A stretch of 64,000 bases of DNA from Apostichopus japonicus (GCF_037975245.1 NC_092571.1:9648501-9712500); one strand, 5' to 3'; shown: positions 12,653 to 24,204, counted from the stretch's first letter. The notes: generated by a model not told the origin, from the sequence alone. Numbers and translations: made by a program.

Positions 12653-13240
12653 CTATCTCTCTTTCATCTTAGTCTTGACTTTATTTTGGGGGTGTTTTGG
12701 TTGGTGTCTGCAGCTTGCGAGGATTTCAGACCTTTTGTTCAGGAGATTAGGGCTAGAATGATCTATTATTGCTAGTTTCTCGGCCTGGCATAGATTACAA
12801 GAACCTGAGCTGTTGATCGATGTGTTTGATCTCCTGACAATGGACCAGGAGATTTGGAAGGCTCTATTGCTTTCTTTTAGAGACCAAACATGTTTTGAAA
12901 GCTCAGTCTCTCCTTGATAATTCTTCAGGTTGAACGACTTTTTGTGGTTATTGAACCTTGTTTTGAACTGCCCTCCGCACATACCAATATAAATAGACTT
13001 AGAATACCCGGCAGTCACTTCAGCTTTGTATACTATGGAAGGGGTCAAGCACTCTCCTCCGAGGGGGCAGGTCTCTCGCATTCTGCAGTTGCATCCATGG
13101 TTGGGTGGGTTTTCAACGGCCTTTGAAAGAACTTTTTTATTGTGGCTGTTGATAAGAGCCTTTGCGTTTCTCATGCAGCTGTAGCTTAATTTGAGGGTAA
13201 TTTTGTTGAATATTTGATGCAGCCTGTGTCCTGGGGGAAA
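12653..13240 (-). pseudogene. Penelope-like element, GIY-YIG endonuclease fragment
   Basis: The open frame ending at 12653 carries the C-terminal part of a Penelope-like retroelement polyprotein. In order: the linker [20 protein letters not shown], a cysteine cluster (CNCRMRETCPLGGEC), the GIY-YIG nuclease core with YKAEV and SIYIGMCGGQFKTRFNNHK, then ELSKHVW and CNLCQAEKLAII. The nuclease nicks target DNA for reverse-transcriptase-primed insertion. Reverse transcriptase is absent: upstream the frame runs into a TA microsatellite, so the element is 5'-truncated. The longer frame reading through TA (to 13471) is an artefact of the repeat. Confidence 0.85.
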
Positions 13241-13415
<175 letters not shown>

Positions 13416-13449
13416 AATAAATAAAGAAGAACACACCAGAAAATTTCCA

Positions 13450-13490
13450 CTTCACGACCGGTTTCGTCCATTGGGACTCATCAGGCGAAG
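13450..13490 (-). ncRNA. hammerhead ribozyme, minimal short-stem-III type
   Basis: Reading the minus strand: stem I 5' arm CTTCGC, core CTGATGA, stem II GTCC-CAAT-GGAC, core GAAA, a self-complementary ACCGGT stem III, cleavage triplet GTC, then stem I 3' arm GTGAAG. Stem I pairs CTTCGC with GTGAAG (one G-U); stem II is perfect. All core bases I know to be required are present. Hammerheads of this type, with a palindromic stem III that may work as a dimer, are known in Penelope-like elements and animal retrozymes. It lies just upstream of a Penelope-like fragment on the same strand. Confidence 0.85.
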
Positions 13491-13560
13491 GTAGGAATCG
13501 AACCCCGGATCTTGTGTCACGCACCGAAGTCCGTACCACTCGACCACATTTACACGCATT
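13491..13560 (-). repeat. tRNA-like segment fused to the hammerhead
   Basis: On the minus strand an A-box-like GGTCGAGTGGTACGG and a B-box GGTTCGATTCC lie about 40 nt apart, and the B box ends within about 10 nt of the hammerhead stem I. The cloverleaf is incomplete (weak anticodon arm), so this looks like a tRNA-derived promoter module, not a working tRNA. Confidence 0.6.
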
Positions 13561-14131
13561 CACAACAGTAAAATCACTTGGCTCGCCTATAGTGGTTATT
13601 CTGTGTAAAATTGTCATATATATATATAAGGCAGGCGCGTATCCAGGATTTTCTAACCCGGGGGGCGCGAATTACTATCTAAGCGGAGCGCCACCATCGG
13701 TTGGCGCTCAGCGTAGAAGAAAATTTCGGGTTTTGATACCACCCAGATCACCGGAAATGGCACTTCTCGGCCTTGAAAATGACCAACCAGATGTAAACTT
13801 TTTGCCTGAGAACCAAATATTTCCCAATAGTTTTTATTTCATCCATAACCTTTTTGAAGATTGTCACCAGTCACAAATCATGTTCGACCTCATCGCATGA
13901 CCTGTGGATCATTGCTTTTGTAGGTGATTCTACGTCGCGGCCCACAATATCCGTCAGCCCCACTTTTCAAGGTTTTAAGCCCATTATTTGTTCAGAATTT
14001 GAAAATTCACATTCTCGTGAATAAACTCACTTCAAAACATACCCATGCATAATGTCGCACAAAATTTCATCTATGGACATCCAATATAGAAAAACCTCCA
14101 TCAACCCCTAACAGACCGGTCAAAATTGCAT

Positions 14132-14525
14132 AGCTCCCAACTCTTGAGAAGGCAAATGCTGGTCCATGCCACGAATCGCCGTCCTGGGGGAGGGGTATAA
14201 GGGGAGGGGGTGTCAATTTTTTTGGAATCCTGGTGATGCCTACATGTAAAATGGTGGCACTTAGAAAGGCCTTTGTCACCCAAAATTTTCGCCCCAATGA
14301 AAAGAAATATAGGCTAATTTGTGGTTCAAATGATGCTGTAAAGGAGGTTTTATACTCTATTATGCTAAATGCTAAAGAAATGATGGTTGCTAAGTCAAAA
14401 TTTAATGCAATTTTTTATGTATATTTGACAATTACAATACGGGTTTTTCGGAAGCTTGCGCGGGTCAGCGGGTTTGGGTGTTAGAATGCGGGTCCAACCC
14501 GCGAATTGCGGGTCAGTTGGGAGCT
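14132..14525. mobile_element. nested MITE with AGCTCCCAACT ends
   Basis: AGCTCCCAACT at 14132-14142 is inverted at 14515-14525. The same element occurs in opposite orientation at 25148-25644, sharing the GACCCGC-rich end and the GTGCCACCATTTTACATGT segment. Non-coding. It sits inside the larger element at 13632-15877. Confidence 0.75.
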
Positions 14526-15119
14526 CTGAAATTGCACGAGTAGGGGGAAGTGTGATGAAGAATGATGGTCAGAAATTTTCGAAAATTCAGACACAGTTAA
14601 TTTATTGGTGTACAAATATTAAAACCTCTTATAACGGCTATTATATATAAAACTTGGTTGAAGGAAATGAAAAAATAGCAGATATTTCCGAAACCGAACA
14701 CTACACACATAGGCGTAGGAGGGGGGGGGGGGGCTGCAGTCCCTAATTCGCCATGACTAATGTAAAAGATAGTTTTGACATAATTGGACCTCCATGCTTT
14801 TTCTCTATCTACGTAAGACATCTCGTTGTTTACATTAGCATCCCGCGGTATACTGCGCAACTTTGACGGACCGTACGGTATACGATGGCATGCGATGTAG
14901 GCCTAATAACCGATGCTTGCTTATATCATATTGACATTAACATGTTGAATGTTGAAAATTTTTGGTTATTTTTTCTGGCAAGTCGTTACAGCTTTGAGGC
15001 TGTTCATCCTGGAACGCCATTTTCATGCTCACTGATATGATGTGATATCTGCTGTTTGCTTTACAAATTCTAACAGGCGCGTAGCGAGGAATTTGTCAAG
15101 GGAGAGGCGAAGCCTGTAG

Positions 15120-15305
15120 GCAAAGTATCTAAGCCTAGCGCCACCATAAGTTGGCGCGAAGCGTACAAGAAAAGTTTGTCCGAAAATCCCTCCCAGATCG
15201 CTGGAAATGGCACTACCCAGGACCATTTGTTGGCGCGAAGCGTACAAGCAAATTTTGGCCGAAAATGCCTCCCAGATCGCTGGAAATGACACTTCCCAGG
15301 CCTTG
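15120..15305. repeat. tandem GTTGGCGCGAAGCGTACAAG blocks
   Basis: Two adjacent copies of a unit of about 80 bp containing TTGGCGCGAAGCGTACAAG and TCCCAGATCGCTGGAAATG. Related single blocks occur near 13680-13770, 35220-35310 and (inverted) 45470-45550. It appears to be a shared internal module of several inverted-repeat elements in this genome. Confidence 0.75.
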
Positions 15306-15654
15306 TAAGTTGCATCTGAGCACTTTCAATTTTGAAATTACTAGCAATATCATAAAAAAAAATATGCTGAAGGGGAGGGGGCGGTCGCCCCCTTCCCGAA
15401 ATGCGTCATGTTCCCCGACGACACGGTCGAGTTCGAGACCAGCCACAGTTGGTTTCATAGCACAATTCTACAATTGTTTAAGGCGTATATACACACACAC
15501 GCGTTATGGTAGACCATATAAAGTATATATGTAGATCATGGAAACGTCAAAAATGGAGTTGTCGCTGTAAGGGGTAGGGTGAGGCACACGCCCCTTCCGA
15601 AATCCTTGATCCGTCACTGGCTACCCTGTGCATATAATAGGTATCAGCGCTGTA

Positions 15655-15832
15655 ATGATGTCACTGTTCCTCTTTCTCTTCCCGGTGTCTTGGCGTTTTT
15701 CGTTTACTCCCTCCTTTTCTCCTTTTTCTCTCTTTCTTCTTTTTCTTTTCCCTTCCTTCCTCTCCTCCTCCTCTTTTTCCCCCTCTTTTTTCCTTTTTTC
15801 TTCTCTTTTTTTTCTCTCCTCTTTTTCTTACC
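15655..15832. repeat. polypyrimidine CT-rich tract
   Basis: Almost pure C/T on the plus strand for about 175 bp, ending in a G run (15833-15841). It creates phenylalanine/serine/leucine-rich and lysine/glutamate-rich open frames that are compositional artefacts. Confidence 0.9.
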
Positions 15833-15880
15833 GGGGGGGGGCGCGCGCCCCCAACGCCCCCCCTGGATACGCGCCTGTAA

Positions 15881-16046
15881 GGGGTTAATCAACGGTCTAG
15901 CGTGCGTTACTCACAGGATTAATGCACGATCGGGGGATAATGCAAGCGATGCACGAGGGCGGAGCTCGAGTGCATCCAGCGATAGCATTAACACCCGAAG
16001 TGCATTAATCATGTGAGTAACGCACGCTAGACCGTTGATTAACCCC
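15881..16046. mobile_element. 166-bp near-perfect inverted repeat (foldback MITE)
   Basis: GGGGTTAATCAACGGTCTAG onward through GCGTGCGTTACTCACA and GATTAATGCA is mirrored at the far end with one mismatch over about 45 bp. The centre is GC-rich. A partial copy of the arm (CGTGCGTTACTCACAGGATTAA) recurs at about 16149-16171. It abuts the 13632-15877 element, whose insertion site lies in its first bases. Confidence 0.8.
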
Positions 16047-16320
16047 GTTCATTCATAAACTACCATTTGTGTGAGGGAAAATCATAAAACAAAACATTTT
16101 TGGTTACATATAACCAAAGATATATTAAAGTGATGCCCCGTAATTTTACCGTGCGTTACTCACAGGATTAACCACGGTCAGCTGACCTGAATGGACCAAT
16201 AGGATTTAGGAATCTTTACTAAGTATGAATGAATATATATATGTCATACATGCAGGGTGGTTTCAAATGCTCTCAAATTTCCCACCACATTTACTACAAA
16301 CACTTTAACATATATTAACA

Positions 16321-16742
16321 TTGTTTCACTCGTAAACTGCAACAAGTCCAGAACAGCGCTGCTCTAGTAGTTTGTAGAGTGAAGAGGAGAGACCATATAA
16401 CGCCGATTCTCAGGTCTTTACATTGGCTCCCAATAGAGGACCGAGTGAAGTAAAAAATCAATCTTCTGACAATCTTCTGACTGATAAAGCTGTACATGGC
16501 CTCGCCCCGACTAATTCGGTGATCTCCTGGCACCCTATGTTCCCAGCCGATCATTACGCTCATCATCACAGGGACTGCTTCAAGAAATGAGAACAAAGAA
16601 AAAAAAACTGGGGACAAGGTATTTTCAGTATGTGCGCCCAAGCTATGGAATGCCTTGCCAAATTCAATACGTACCTGCGCAAGCATTGCCAGTTTCAAAA
16701 CATCGCTAAAAACATATTATTTCAGAATTGCCTTTGATTTTT
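16321..16742 (+). pseudogene. LINE reverse-transcriptase C-terminal remnant
   Basis: The plus-strand translation, allowing two or three stops, reads RDHITPILRSLHWLPIEDRV, then VCAPKLWNALPNSIR, then FKTSLKTYYFRIAFDF and a stop. This is the conserved 3' coding end of CR1/L2/Rex-type non-LTR retrotransposons (LHWLP...APKLWNSLP...FK..LKT). It is 5'-truncated and mutated. Confidence 0.75.
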
Positions 16743-16769
16743 AAACTGTACAGTATTTTTTGTATCACT

Positions 16770-17215
16770 AAAGCTTTAATGTATTTTTCTATCCTTTAAA
16801 GTTTTATGGTATATACCTTTTAGGCGATTTTTTGTACTAGTTGCTTTTGAATGTTTACTGTATTTTAAATGTTTACTGTATATTAATTGTTTCAATTCCT
16901 GTAAAGTATTTTTTTTTGTATCACTTAAGCTTGAATGTATTTTTCTATCCTTTAAAGTTTTATGGTATATACCTTTTAGGCGATATTTTTGTACTATTTG
17001 CATTTGAATGTTTCCTTTTTTTTAAAATGTTTACTGTATATTAATTGTTTCAATTCCTGTCAAGTATTTTTTGTAATACTAAAGCTTTAATGTATTTTCT
17101 ATCCTTTAATAAGTTTTATGGTATATACCTTTTAGGTAATATTTTTGTACTATTTGCTTTTGAATGTTTCCTGTATTTGAAATGTTTATTTCACATTTAA
17201 CTCAACTATTAACTC
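16770..17215 (+). repeat. about 157-bp tandem repeat, three copies (LINE 3' tail)
   Basis: Three copies of a T-rich unit containing TATCCTTTAAAGTTTTATGG and ATATACCTTTTAGG, starting near 16779, 16938 and 17090. It directly follows the LINE coding remnant, so it is probably the element's tandemly repeated 3' untranslated region. Confidence 0.8.
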
Positions 17216-17536
17216 AACTATTATATGTTTGAATTACTATGTGGAACACTTTAGATAACTCGGAAGACATAAGTGGCGTGTTGTCAGCATCATCTTTCTT
17301 CGGAAATTTGCTTTTGTTTTTGCTCATTTTAGTGAACACATCAAATCGCGTTTACTCTAGTATCTAGGTTTATTGTTTTAGTGTTTAAAACAGTTTGGAT
17401 TAATTATTTCCGTTGATTTAGTCGAGTGTAGTTTTTGAATTTGAACTTTTTTGACATATCGGTCATAGTGGAGTATTTCTTGTCTATTTTGGATTCATTT
17501 CTTCGTATTGGAATGCGTAACAACGAACTAATTATC

Positions 17537-18210
17537 TAAGAAACTGGCAGGAAGGAACCTGAAAATCAATTGCACAAAAACTGTGGAAATTTTCAATCAC
17601 AAGAAAAGGAAATTTGTTGGAAGCTTGCTGGGGACCGAAGAAGTTATTCACCGAAGAATTGGTATAACCAAAGGTGCTTTCAACACACTGTTAAGTATTT
17701 TCAAAAGCAAAAACATAAGCCGAAACGTTAAGCTTAGGATTTTCGAGGCTTATTAAAGAGTATTGTTTTGTACAATTGCAAACTGTGGGGCACAACGAAG
17801 GATCTTTGATCGCAAAAATTGACACTTTTCAAAGGAGACTATTTCGTAATATTCCCAACATTAGATGGACCAATAACAATTGGTTATCAAACGATGAGCT
17901 CTACAATGCAACCAACCAAACACCTTGGTCATCCATAGTCGCACATAGAAGATTGAGATTTTTCGGTCATGTAGCAAGACTCTAGGAGGACGCTCCAGCA
18001 AAGGTTGCTTTAAGAGAAGCAATGAGACATACTGCTAAACCAATATAGGAATGCCCGTGACTACCTTGCTTGGAAAAATAATGTCGAAATTTAAGGACGT
18101 TAATATTAACAATTTCGAGGAAGCAATAAATCTTGCGCAAGATCGTGATACGTGACGGAGGTTAATCACTGAGCATGTCGGATAGACGAGACTCAACTTA
18201 CTACTACTTG
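17537..18210 (+). pseudogene. second LINE reverse-transcriptase remnant
   Basis: The plus strand reads KKLAGRNLKINCTKTVEIF, GAFNTLLSIFKSKNISRNVK, an intact stretch from 17776 (IDTFQRRLFRNI...), LRFFGHVARL, EDAPAKVALREA and finally NNFEEAINLAQDRD. This is the thumb and tail region of a non-LTR retrotransposon reverse transcriptase (pattern FQRR.LR.I.....LR.FGH..R). Several stops and one frame change interrupt it; the catalytic palm motifs are missing. Confidence 0.75.
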
Positions 18211-18300
18211 TTTACGTCATTAATCACTGATGCACTTCATTCTATACACATTTACTCAACTATTATGTTTGAAATATCAAGAACAGTGAAAAAACTTTCA

Positions 18301-18372
18301 GCCTCCACCGGGATTCGAACCACGGGCCTTCCGCTCTGTACGCGGACACCCTAACCACTAGGCTATGGACGC
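18301..18372 (-). tRNA. tRNA-like gene or pseudogene, anticodon ACA by position
   Basis: The minus strand folds as a cloverleaf of 72 nt: acceptor GCGTCCA with TGGAGGC (one mismatch), D arm with TAGTGGTTAG, anticodon stem TCCGC/GCGGA around loop GTACAGA (U33 in place, anticodon ACA), and T loop GTTCGAAT. The T stem has one mismatch. T6, a pol III terminator, follows within about 10 nt. Two stem mismatches and a rarely used anticodon suggest a tRNA-derived SINE head or pseudogene. Confidence 0.6.
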
Positions 18373-18572
18373 TGATTGTATGTCCAGAGGTTCGAAACCG
18401 GTAAGGAAGATCGTAATTCCACTGTAGGCATTTGTCACCTGTATCGAACAATACTAGTTCTGTTTTTGGTAACATATTTTGCCTTACTCTAGAGATCAAA
18501 CATGATGCTGACCAACTCGAAATCATTTGTGATTCCTAAAGCCGGATCTCGAAAGAGATACTTTAATATATA

Positions 18573-18582
18573 CTTTGATATA

Positions 18583-18641
<59 letters not shown>

Positions 18642-18676
18642 TTTACATATATATATATATATATACATATATTTAC

Positions 18677-18740
<64 letters not shown>

Positions 18741-18760
18741 ATATATATAAATATATATAT
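18573..18760. repeat. (TA)n microsatellite with interruptions
   Basis: Near-pure TA with occasional CATATATTTA interruptions. Source of spurious IYIY open frames on both strands. Confidence 0.95.
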
Positions 18761-18763
18761 ACA

Positions 18764-19065
18764 GGTGTCGCACAAAAATGAATTGTTCCATATACTTACT
18801 CACGAAACTCGTCACTTTCAAGACTTGCCAAAGCATTGACAGAAGCTTTAAACTGGCATATCCTACCAACCACATGCATGATAGCTGAGATCTTGGCTTG
18901 TCATGGTACTTATCTTAACTGTTTAGATTTTGAGCAAGAAGAGGAGCAAGTTTGGCATACTAAACCCAACTCTTCTATCTGCTTGCTAATTTTAGTTCTA
19001 TTTCTGACAATGGTCAACGTTTTCGAGCGGATGTTTACTACTCTATTTGTGGTGTGGTACCAACA
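18764..19065. repeat. dispersed repeat matching 9615-10040
   Basis: Same orientation as the copy near 9.6 kb. It starts at the end of the TA tract with ACAGGTGTCGCAC and ends near GTGGTGTGGTACC. Non-coding. Confidence 0.7.
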
Positions 19066-21550
19066 GCTAGGTATAGGAAGATATACAAACAATTAAACTA
19101 TACGAGGTACATGGATACGTAGTAAACTGACGGACAGTGCGTGATTCGAACAAGACAGTGTATATATAACCCATCAATTGGTTCACAGCAAAGATGCACT
19201 GTCGTACATCAGAACCATTTTCGTTGAGATTTAGATTAGAAGCTGGTTCCACTAATGAAGCACGCCTTGAACGATTCCGTTTCTCTGCTTTTACGCATTG
19301 TTTCAGTTTGTTTTAAAAAAGGGGAATTTTATGATAAGAATGCGGAGAGTGGGAGAAGAGGCTGTCTATAGTCTAGGGTTTCGGGGTTAGGGGTACGCAT
19401 CCGGCCAGAATAAAATAAACATTTGGATGTCAAACGGTGCTTTTTTGGGGGGGGGGGGCATATTTAGACTATGAATTATGTCTATATAAGTAGCTCTAAT
19501 CGAGAGGTTGTGCTCGTAGATACTTTGTGTTAGGTTTGAAGAAAAAGTGATGGGCGAAACGAAAAGATCAAGAGAAGGTTATTGTTTGTATTGAACTAAA
19601 CTCAAAACCTACCAAGAAGTTAGGGTACTTTATACCAGGGAGCTTCAACTCCAGTAGCAGCTCCCTGGTTATACCATCAGCGTACACTTGATTTCAAAAT
19701 TTATCCAGAGTGATTTAAGAAAGGATTTGAAACTTTATGGAATGTCAAAAGTGAATTATGTCAAGAAGGAGGGTCTGGGTTCGGTGTCCCATGTAAGGTG
19801 CTTCGAGTTCTCCCCCAGATAAATTATCCCTGACATTTAAAAAGTGAACAGTGCATTCCGAGTCGTATTTAGGCTATAAAGTCGGTCTATAATTAGGTCT
19901 AAGAAGAAGGATGTGCTCATAAATACTCTGATTGTCTTTTAATAAGGCTGAAAAGGGAAAGAGACCTGGAGTATTGGTCCAATTCTTCCCACACTGATTG
20001 TTAAACTGAACCATGTCCCACACCCAATTTAGATATCTTTCACCTATTAGTATCCCATTTTCTATAGAATAGCTCCATTTGAAAACACCATGGTGCTGAA
20101 GTTGTTATTCTGAATTGCATCATGCACTTTTCTTTAGGAATTTAAATTGTATCTTGGCATATATGACAAATATTTATGGAAAAACCCTTTGGTAAAGTAA
20201 ATTTTTTACCTTTACCATAATCTATCGTTAGACCATACTGGGTACTAGCTTTTGCTCTAAAACATAAGGGTTGCATGCCTATAAATAATGTGCAAGCTGA
20301 TAATTCAGTTTCAGATATCTAGAATTAATTTAAAGATATGTGGACGTTTAGTTCAGATATTTTGAATAATTATTTCAGATATTGTCAACCCTCTAAAAAG
20401 CTTAGAGATCTCAACTAATGACAATTCAAGTATAGTTATGATCTTAATTGCTTATTTCAATAAAATATAAAAATTAAATTTTGAAATAGTTTCCATTGAG
20501 GTGCATCGTCTACATTAATTATTTGTATTTCTTTTATCATTGTTATATAAACTTGTAGCTTTTTATAAGTGATATTGATCCAACTTGTGCATTATTAATA
20601 TTCACTCAAGGCTGCGTAACATAAATGTTCACCTAAGTTTTTTTATCCTAAATTCCCATCCTGCATATCTCTAAAAAATTTTCTCCAATATTTACGGTAA
20701 AAGTTGCATAACTTTTTAACTTGGACTATATGATTAATGTTTTCCCTAGTCCGTTTTTCGTCAATATATACCCCATACTGAAGCGATAATGTTTACTCTA
20801 GCCTATGTATCATCAATAATTACAATAATGTGTCTTTCATTGTTACCTCTGTATGAGTATCTTTAATATTTACCCCAGACTACATCATTAATATCTACCC
20901 TGTTCTGCAGATCATTCATAATTACCATAGCCTCCTGCCCTAAAGCGTAAGTTAATTTCTCCCGGTTTGTTGACTTTTCACTATAATAAGCTACAAGAAA
21001 TCTCTAAATACAGAATTATGAAGAGAAGCAAAGGAAAACATACTGATATTTTACAAGTTAACATAATATAAATAAGTTGATGTACACTCTAACAGTAAAG
21101 TAACTTAATTTGTACTTACCCATGTACCATGTCACAGAACGACGGAACACGAATCCTTCTTACGACTTAAACAAGAGTGTGTATCATTAATATTTAACAA
21201 TCTTGCGTATCATTAATAGCTCTTCGGCTCTTCAGTTTCGCGATGCTTGAAGTCCACATTTTGAAAGAATATATCCACTTATGCTATATGCTATAGGCAC
21301 ATTTCACATTGTCTGGTGCAAACTTTTACGCCGACGGATGCTCCCCTCCTCTATGGTAAAACTCTTTACCCCCTACCCCAAGTTTATAATGTGACTTACT
21401 CAGCCTGTGCCAGACGTTTGGAATACCAAGTTTGTGCAATTTCTTGTATCCAAAAGAAACGTTCATTAAAACAAAAGAAGACATTAATTGTTATTTATGA
21501 TGCCTAGTTTATTAGACTAAAGAAAAAACACAAATAACTACGGTAAATAT
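19066..21550. other. no gene recognised
   Basis: AT-rich sequence. The only structure I see is a 14-bp hairpin at 19631-19673 (TATACCAGGGAGCT against AGCTCCCTGGTTATA) and a poly-G run at about 19446-19458. Confidence 0.5.
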
Positions 21551-21552
21551 TC

Positions 21553-22112
21553 TAAGATCATTAATCATTAACCAATAACCATTAATCATTAATCACTAAT
21601 CATTAATCATTAAACATTAAACATTAATCATTAATCATTAATCACTAATCATTAATCATTAACCATTAATCATCATTCATTAATCATTAACCATGTATCA
21701 CCATTCATTAATCATTAATCTTGAATCATTAATCATTCATCACTAATCATTAATCATTAAACATTAAACATTAATCATTAATCACTAATCATTAATCATT
21801 AACCATTAATCAACATTCATTAATCATTAACCATGTATCACCATTCATTAATCATTAATCATTAATCTTGAATCATTAATCATTAACCATTAATCATTAA
21901 TCATAAACATTGATCATTAATCATTATTCATTATTCATTAATCAGTAATCAGTAATCAATAACCATTCATCACTAAACATTATAAACATTGATTATTAAT
22001 CATTGATCATTGATCATTCATCATTAATCATTAATCATTATCCCGTAACCAGTAATTAGTAATCAGTAATCAGTAACCATCAACCATTAACCATTTACCA
22101 TGAACCATTAAT
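21553..22112. repeat. ATTAATC-type satellite array
   Basis: About 560 bp built from ATTAATC, ATTAACC, ACTAATC and AAACATT heptamer-like words, with a higher-order repeat of about 170 bp (ACTAATCATTAATCATTAAA recurs). It runs straight into the TCTCAA array. Confidence 0.9.
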
Positions 22113-22116
22113 CATT

Positions 22117-23107
22117 TTCAATCTCAATCTCAATCTCAATCTCAATTCCAATCTCAATCTCAACCTCAATTCCAATCTCAATCTCAATCTCAATCTCAAT
22201 TCCAATCTCAGTCTCAATCCCAATCTCAATCTCAATTCCAATCTCAATCTCAATCTGAATCTCAATTCCAATCTCAATCTCAATCTCAATCTCAATCTCA
22301 GTCTCAGTCTCAATCTCAATCTCAATCTCAATCTCAATCTCAATCTCAATCTCAATCTCAATCTCAATCTCAATCTCAATCCCAATCTCAATCTCAATCC
22401 CAATCTCAATTTCAATCTCAATCTCAGTCTCAATCTCAATCTCAAGTTCAATCTCAATCTCAATCCCAATCCCAATCTCAATCTCAATCTCAATCTCAAT
22501 CTCAATCTCAAGTTCAATCTCAATCTCAATCTCAGTCTCAATCTCAATCTCAATCTCAATCCCAATCCCAATCTCAATCTCAATCCCAATCTCAATCTCA
22601 ATCTCAATCCCAATCCCAATCTCAATCTCAATCTCAATCTCAATCTCAATCTCAAGTTCAATTTCAGTCTCAATCTCAATCTCAATCTCAATCTTAATCT
22701 TATTCCCACTCTCAATCTCAGTCTCAATCTCAATCTCAAGTTCAATCCCAATCTCAATCTCAATCTCAATCTCAATCCCAATCTCAATCTCAATCTCAAT
22801 CTCAAGTTCAATCTCAGTCTCAATCTCAATCTCAATCCCAATCTCAGTCTCAATCTCAATCTCAATCTCAATCTCAAGTTCAATCTCAGTCTCAATCTCA
22901 ATCTTAATCTTATTCCCACTCTCAATCTCAGTCTCAATCTCAATCTCAATCTCAATCCCAATCTCAATCTCAATCCCAATCTCAATCTTATTCCCAATCT
23001 CAATCTCAATCTCAGTCTCAATCTCAATCTCAATCCCAATCTCAATCTCAATCTCAATCTCAATCTTATTCCCAATCTCAATCTCAATCTCAATTTCAAT
23101 CTTAATC
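22117..23107. repeat. TCTCAA hexamer array, about 1 kb
   Basis: Roughly 165 hexamers of TCTCAA with scattered TCCCAA, TCTCAG, AGTTCA and TCTTAT variants. On the minus strand both long open frames (alternating Arg-Leu and alternating Glu-Ile, over 330 codons each) are by-products of a six-base period, not genes. Confidence 0.95.
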
Positions 23108-24180
23108 TTTGTACCTTTCATTACAATTACACCCGTTTCATATTTACATTTAACCCTATACCCATCACTATCTCCTCCTCCGCCCCTACCCGCTTATCCC
23201 ATTCAATTCACAATAACTCGGCCATGTACTATTTCCGTACTATATAACTATATTTTAATAATTTCGGTAAATGAAAGTTCCGATTCGATGCTGTATACAC
23301 TAGTAATTGTAATTCAGAGTCAAGCAGGCTGTATGGTCAGTCACATCTAACCGCCTAAAGTGAAAGGTATAAAACAAAAATTGCACTGATTACGAACATT
23401 TACACTCAACTGAGACTAAAAGAGAGTGCGATGTTGGAGGGTCAGGATGAGTGGGGAAGGCAAAACAAAATAAGTCAGTAGATGTTTCACTATGTTGAAA
23501 ACAGTAATTCTACTAATTAGAAAAACAATTTAAGTATAGATAGTAACAAATATAAGCAAACAAAAACCACAGTATATTATTCGCTTGCAAATTCGTATAT
23601 TATTTCTATGTTACCCTGCTAACCTCCGTCTGTGAGTCCTCATATACAACTTACATTCATTCCTCGTGCCCATCTCCCAAAATAATAACAATAATAATTA
23701 AAACAAAGATAATAATAACACCCATTGCAGTTCGAATCCCTCAGCCCATCATTTCCTATTTAACTTAATGGTATGCTGTATAGACCCCAACTACAGTACG
23801 CTATCATTGAAAAGATTCTTGAGATTACGCAATCGACTTGCCTTGGTCGTAAAATGACCTCTTTTTACCAATTAGTCTGCAACGTCTGCCACATATTTTT
23901 TTCTAGTATGAGGGTCTTTGTGTGAACGCTGTATGATTAACTACACTGCAGACCTGAAAATATTTCCACACAGTGTTTACACAAAGAGCCTAATTGTGTT
24001 AAGAAGCTATGCATGCTAATTTTATAGCGTGTGGTCTATTTACGACCATTGCAGGTCGAATACGTATTCACACAACTTTCCTAGCATTGCGTACCAATAA
24101 AACAGATCTTTAAGCAAAGTAACTTTGGCAAAAATAAGGCATGAAAACTGCCCATGTGAAGGCAAAATGTTTTGTAGACG
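23108..24180. other. no gene recognised; just downstream of the micro-exon gene end
   Basis: AT-rich sequence with no recognised exon. An imperfect hairpin pair (GGGTCTTTGTGTGAACGCTG near 23911 against CAGTGTTTACACAAAGAGCC near 23972) suggests a small foldback element. Confidence 0.4.
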
Positions 24181-24198
24181 TTCCAATGGACTGGAGGT

Positions 24199-24204
24199 TT
24201 TATT
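24199..24204 (-). promoter_or_regulatory. polyadenylation signal AATAAA (candidate)
   Basis: On the minus strand AATAAA occurs here, the first such hexamer downstream of the candidate terminal exon stop at 24683, giving a 3' untranslated region of about 480-510 nt. It sits in a small hairpin (GGAGGTTT against AAACCTCC). Cleavage would fall near 24170-24190. Confidence 0.45.

Larger units (their letters stand above)
13632..15877. mobile_element. 2.2-kb inverted-repeat transposon (CAGGCGCGTATCCAGG ends)
   Basis: The terminal 16 bp CAGGCGCGTATCCAGG is perfectly inverted at both ends. TAAGG flanks both sides (13627-13631, 15878-15882), a likely 5-bp target duplication. No transposase frame is visible. 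It contains a nested inverted-repeat element (14132-14525), two tandem GCGCCACC...TTGGCGCGAAGCGTAC blocks (about 15120-15305), the repeat shared with 750-1060, and a long CT-rich tract. A related element is at 35024. Confidence 0.8.

Noticed and set aside
15579-16016. Phenylalanine/serine-rich open frame of 145 codons
   Set aside because: Encoded by the CT-rich tract and the end of a transposon; no conserved motif.
18489-18875. IYIY open frames at the second TA tract
   Set aside because: Same artefact; the flanks match a dispersed non-coding repeat.
21553-23107. CRISPR-like or telomere-like array
   Set aside because: The repeats are short contiguous satellites without spacers, in a eukaryotic setting, and do not match known telomere repeats.
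22095-23121. Two long minus-strand open frames of over 330 codons (Arg-Leu and Glu-Ile repeats)
   Set aside because: Pure by-product of the TCTCAA hexamer period; any six-base repeat without stops gives such frames.
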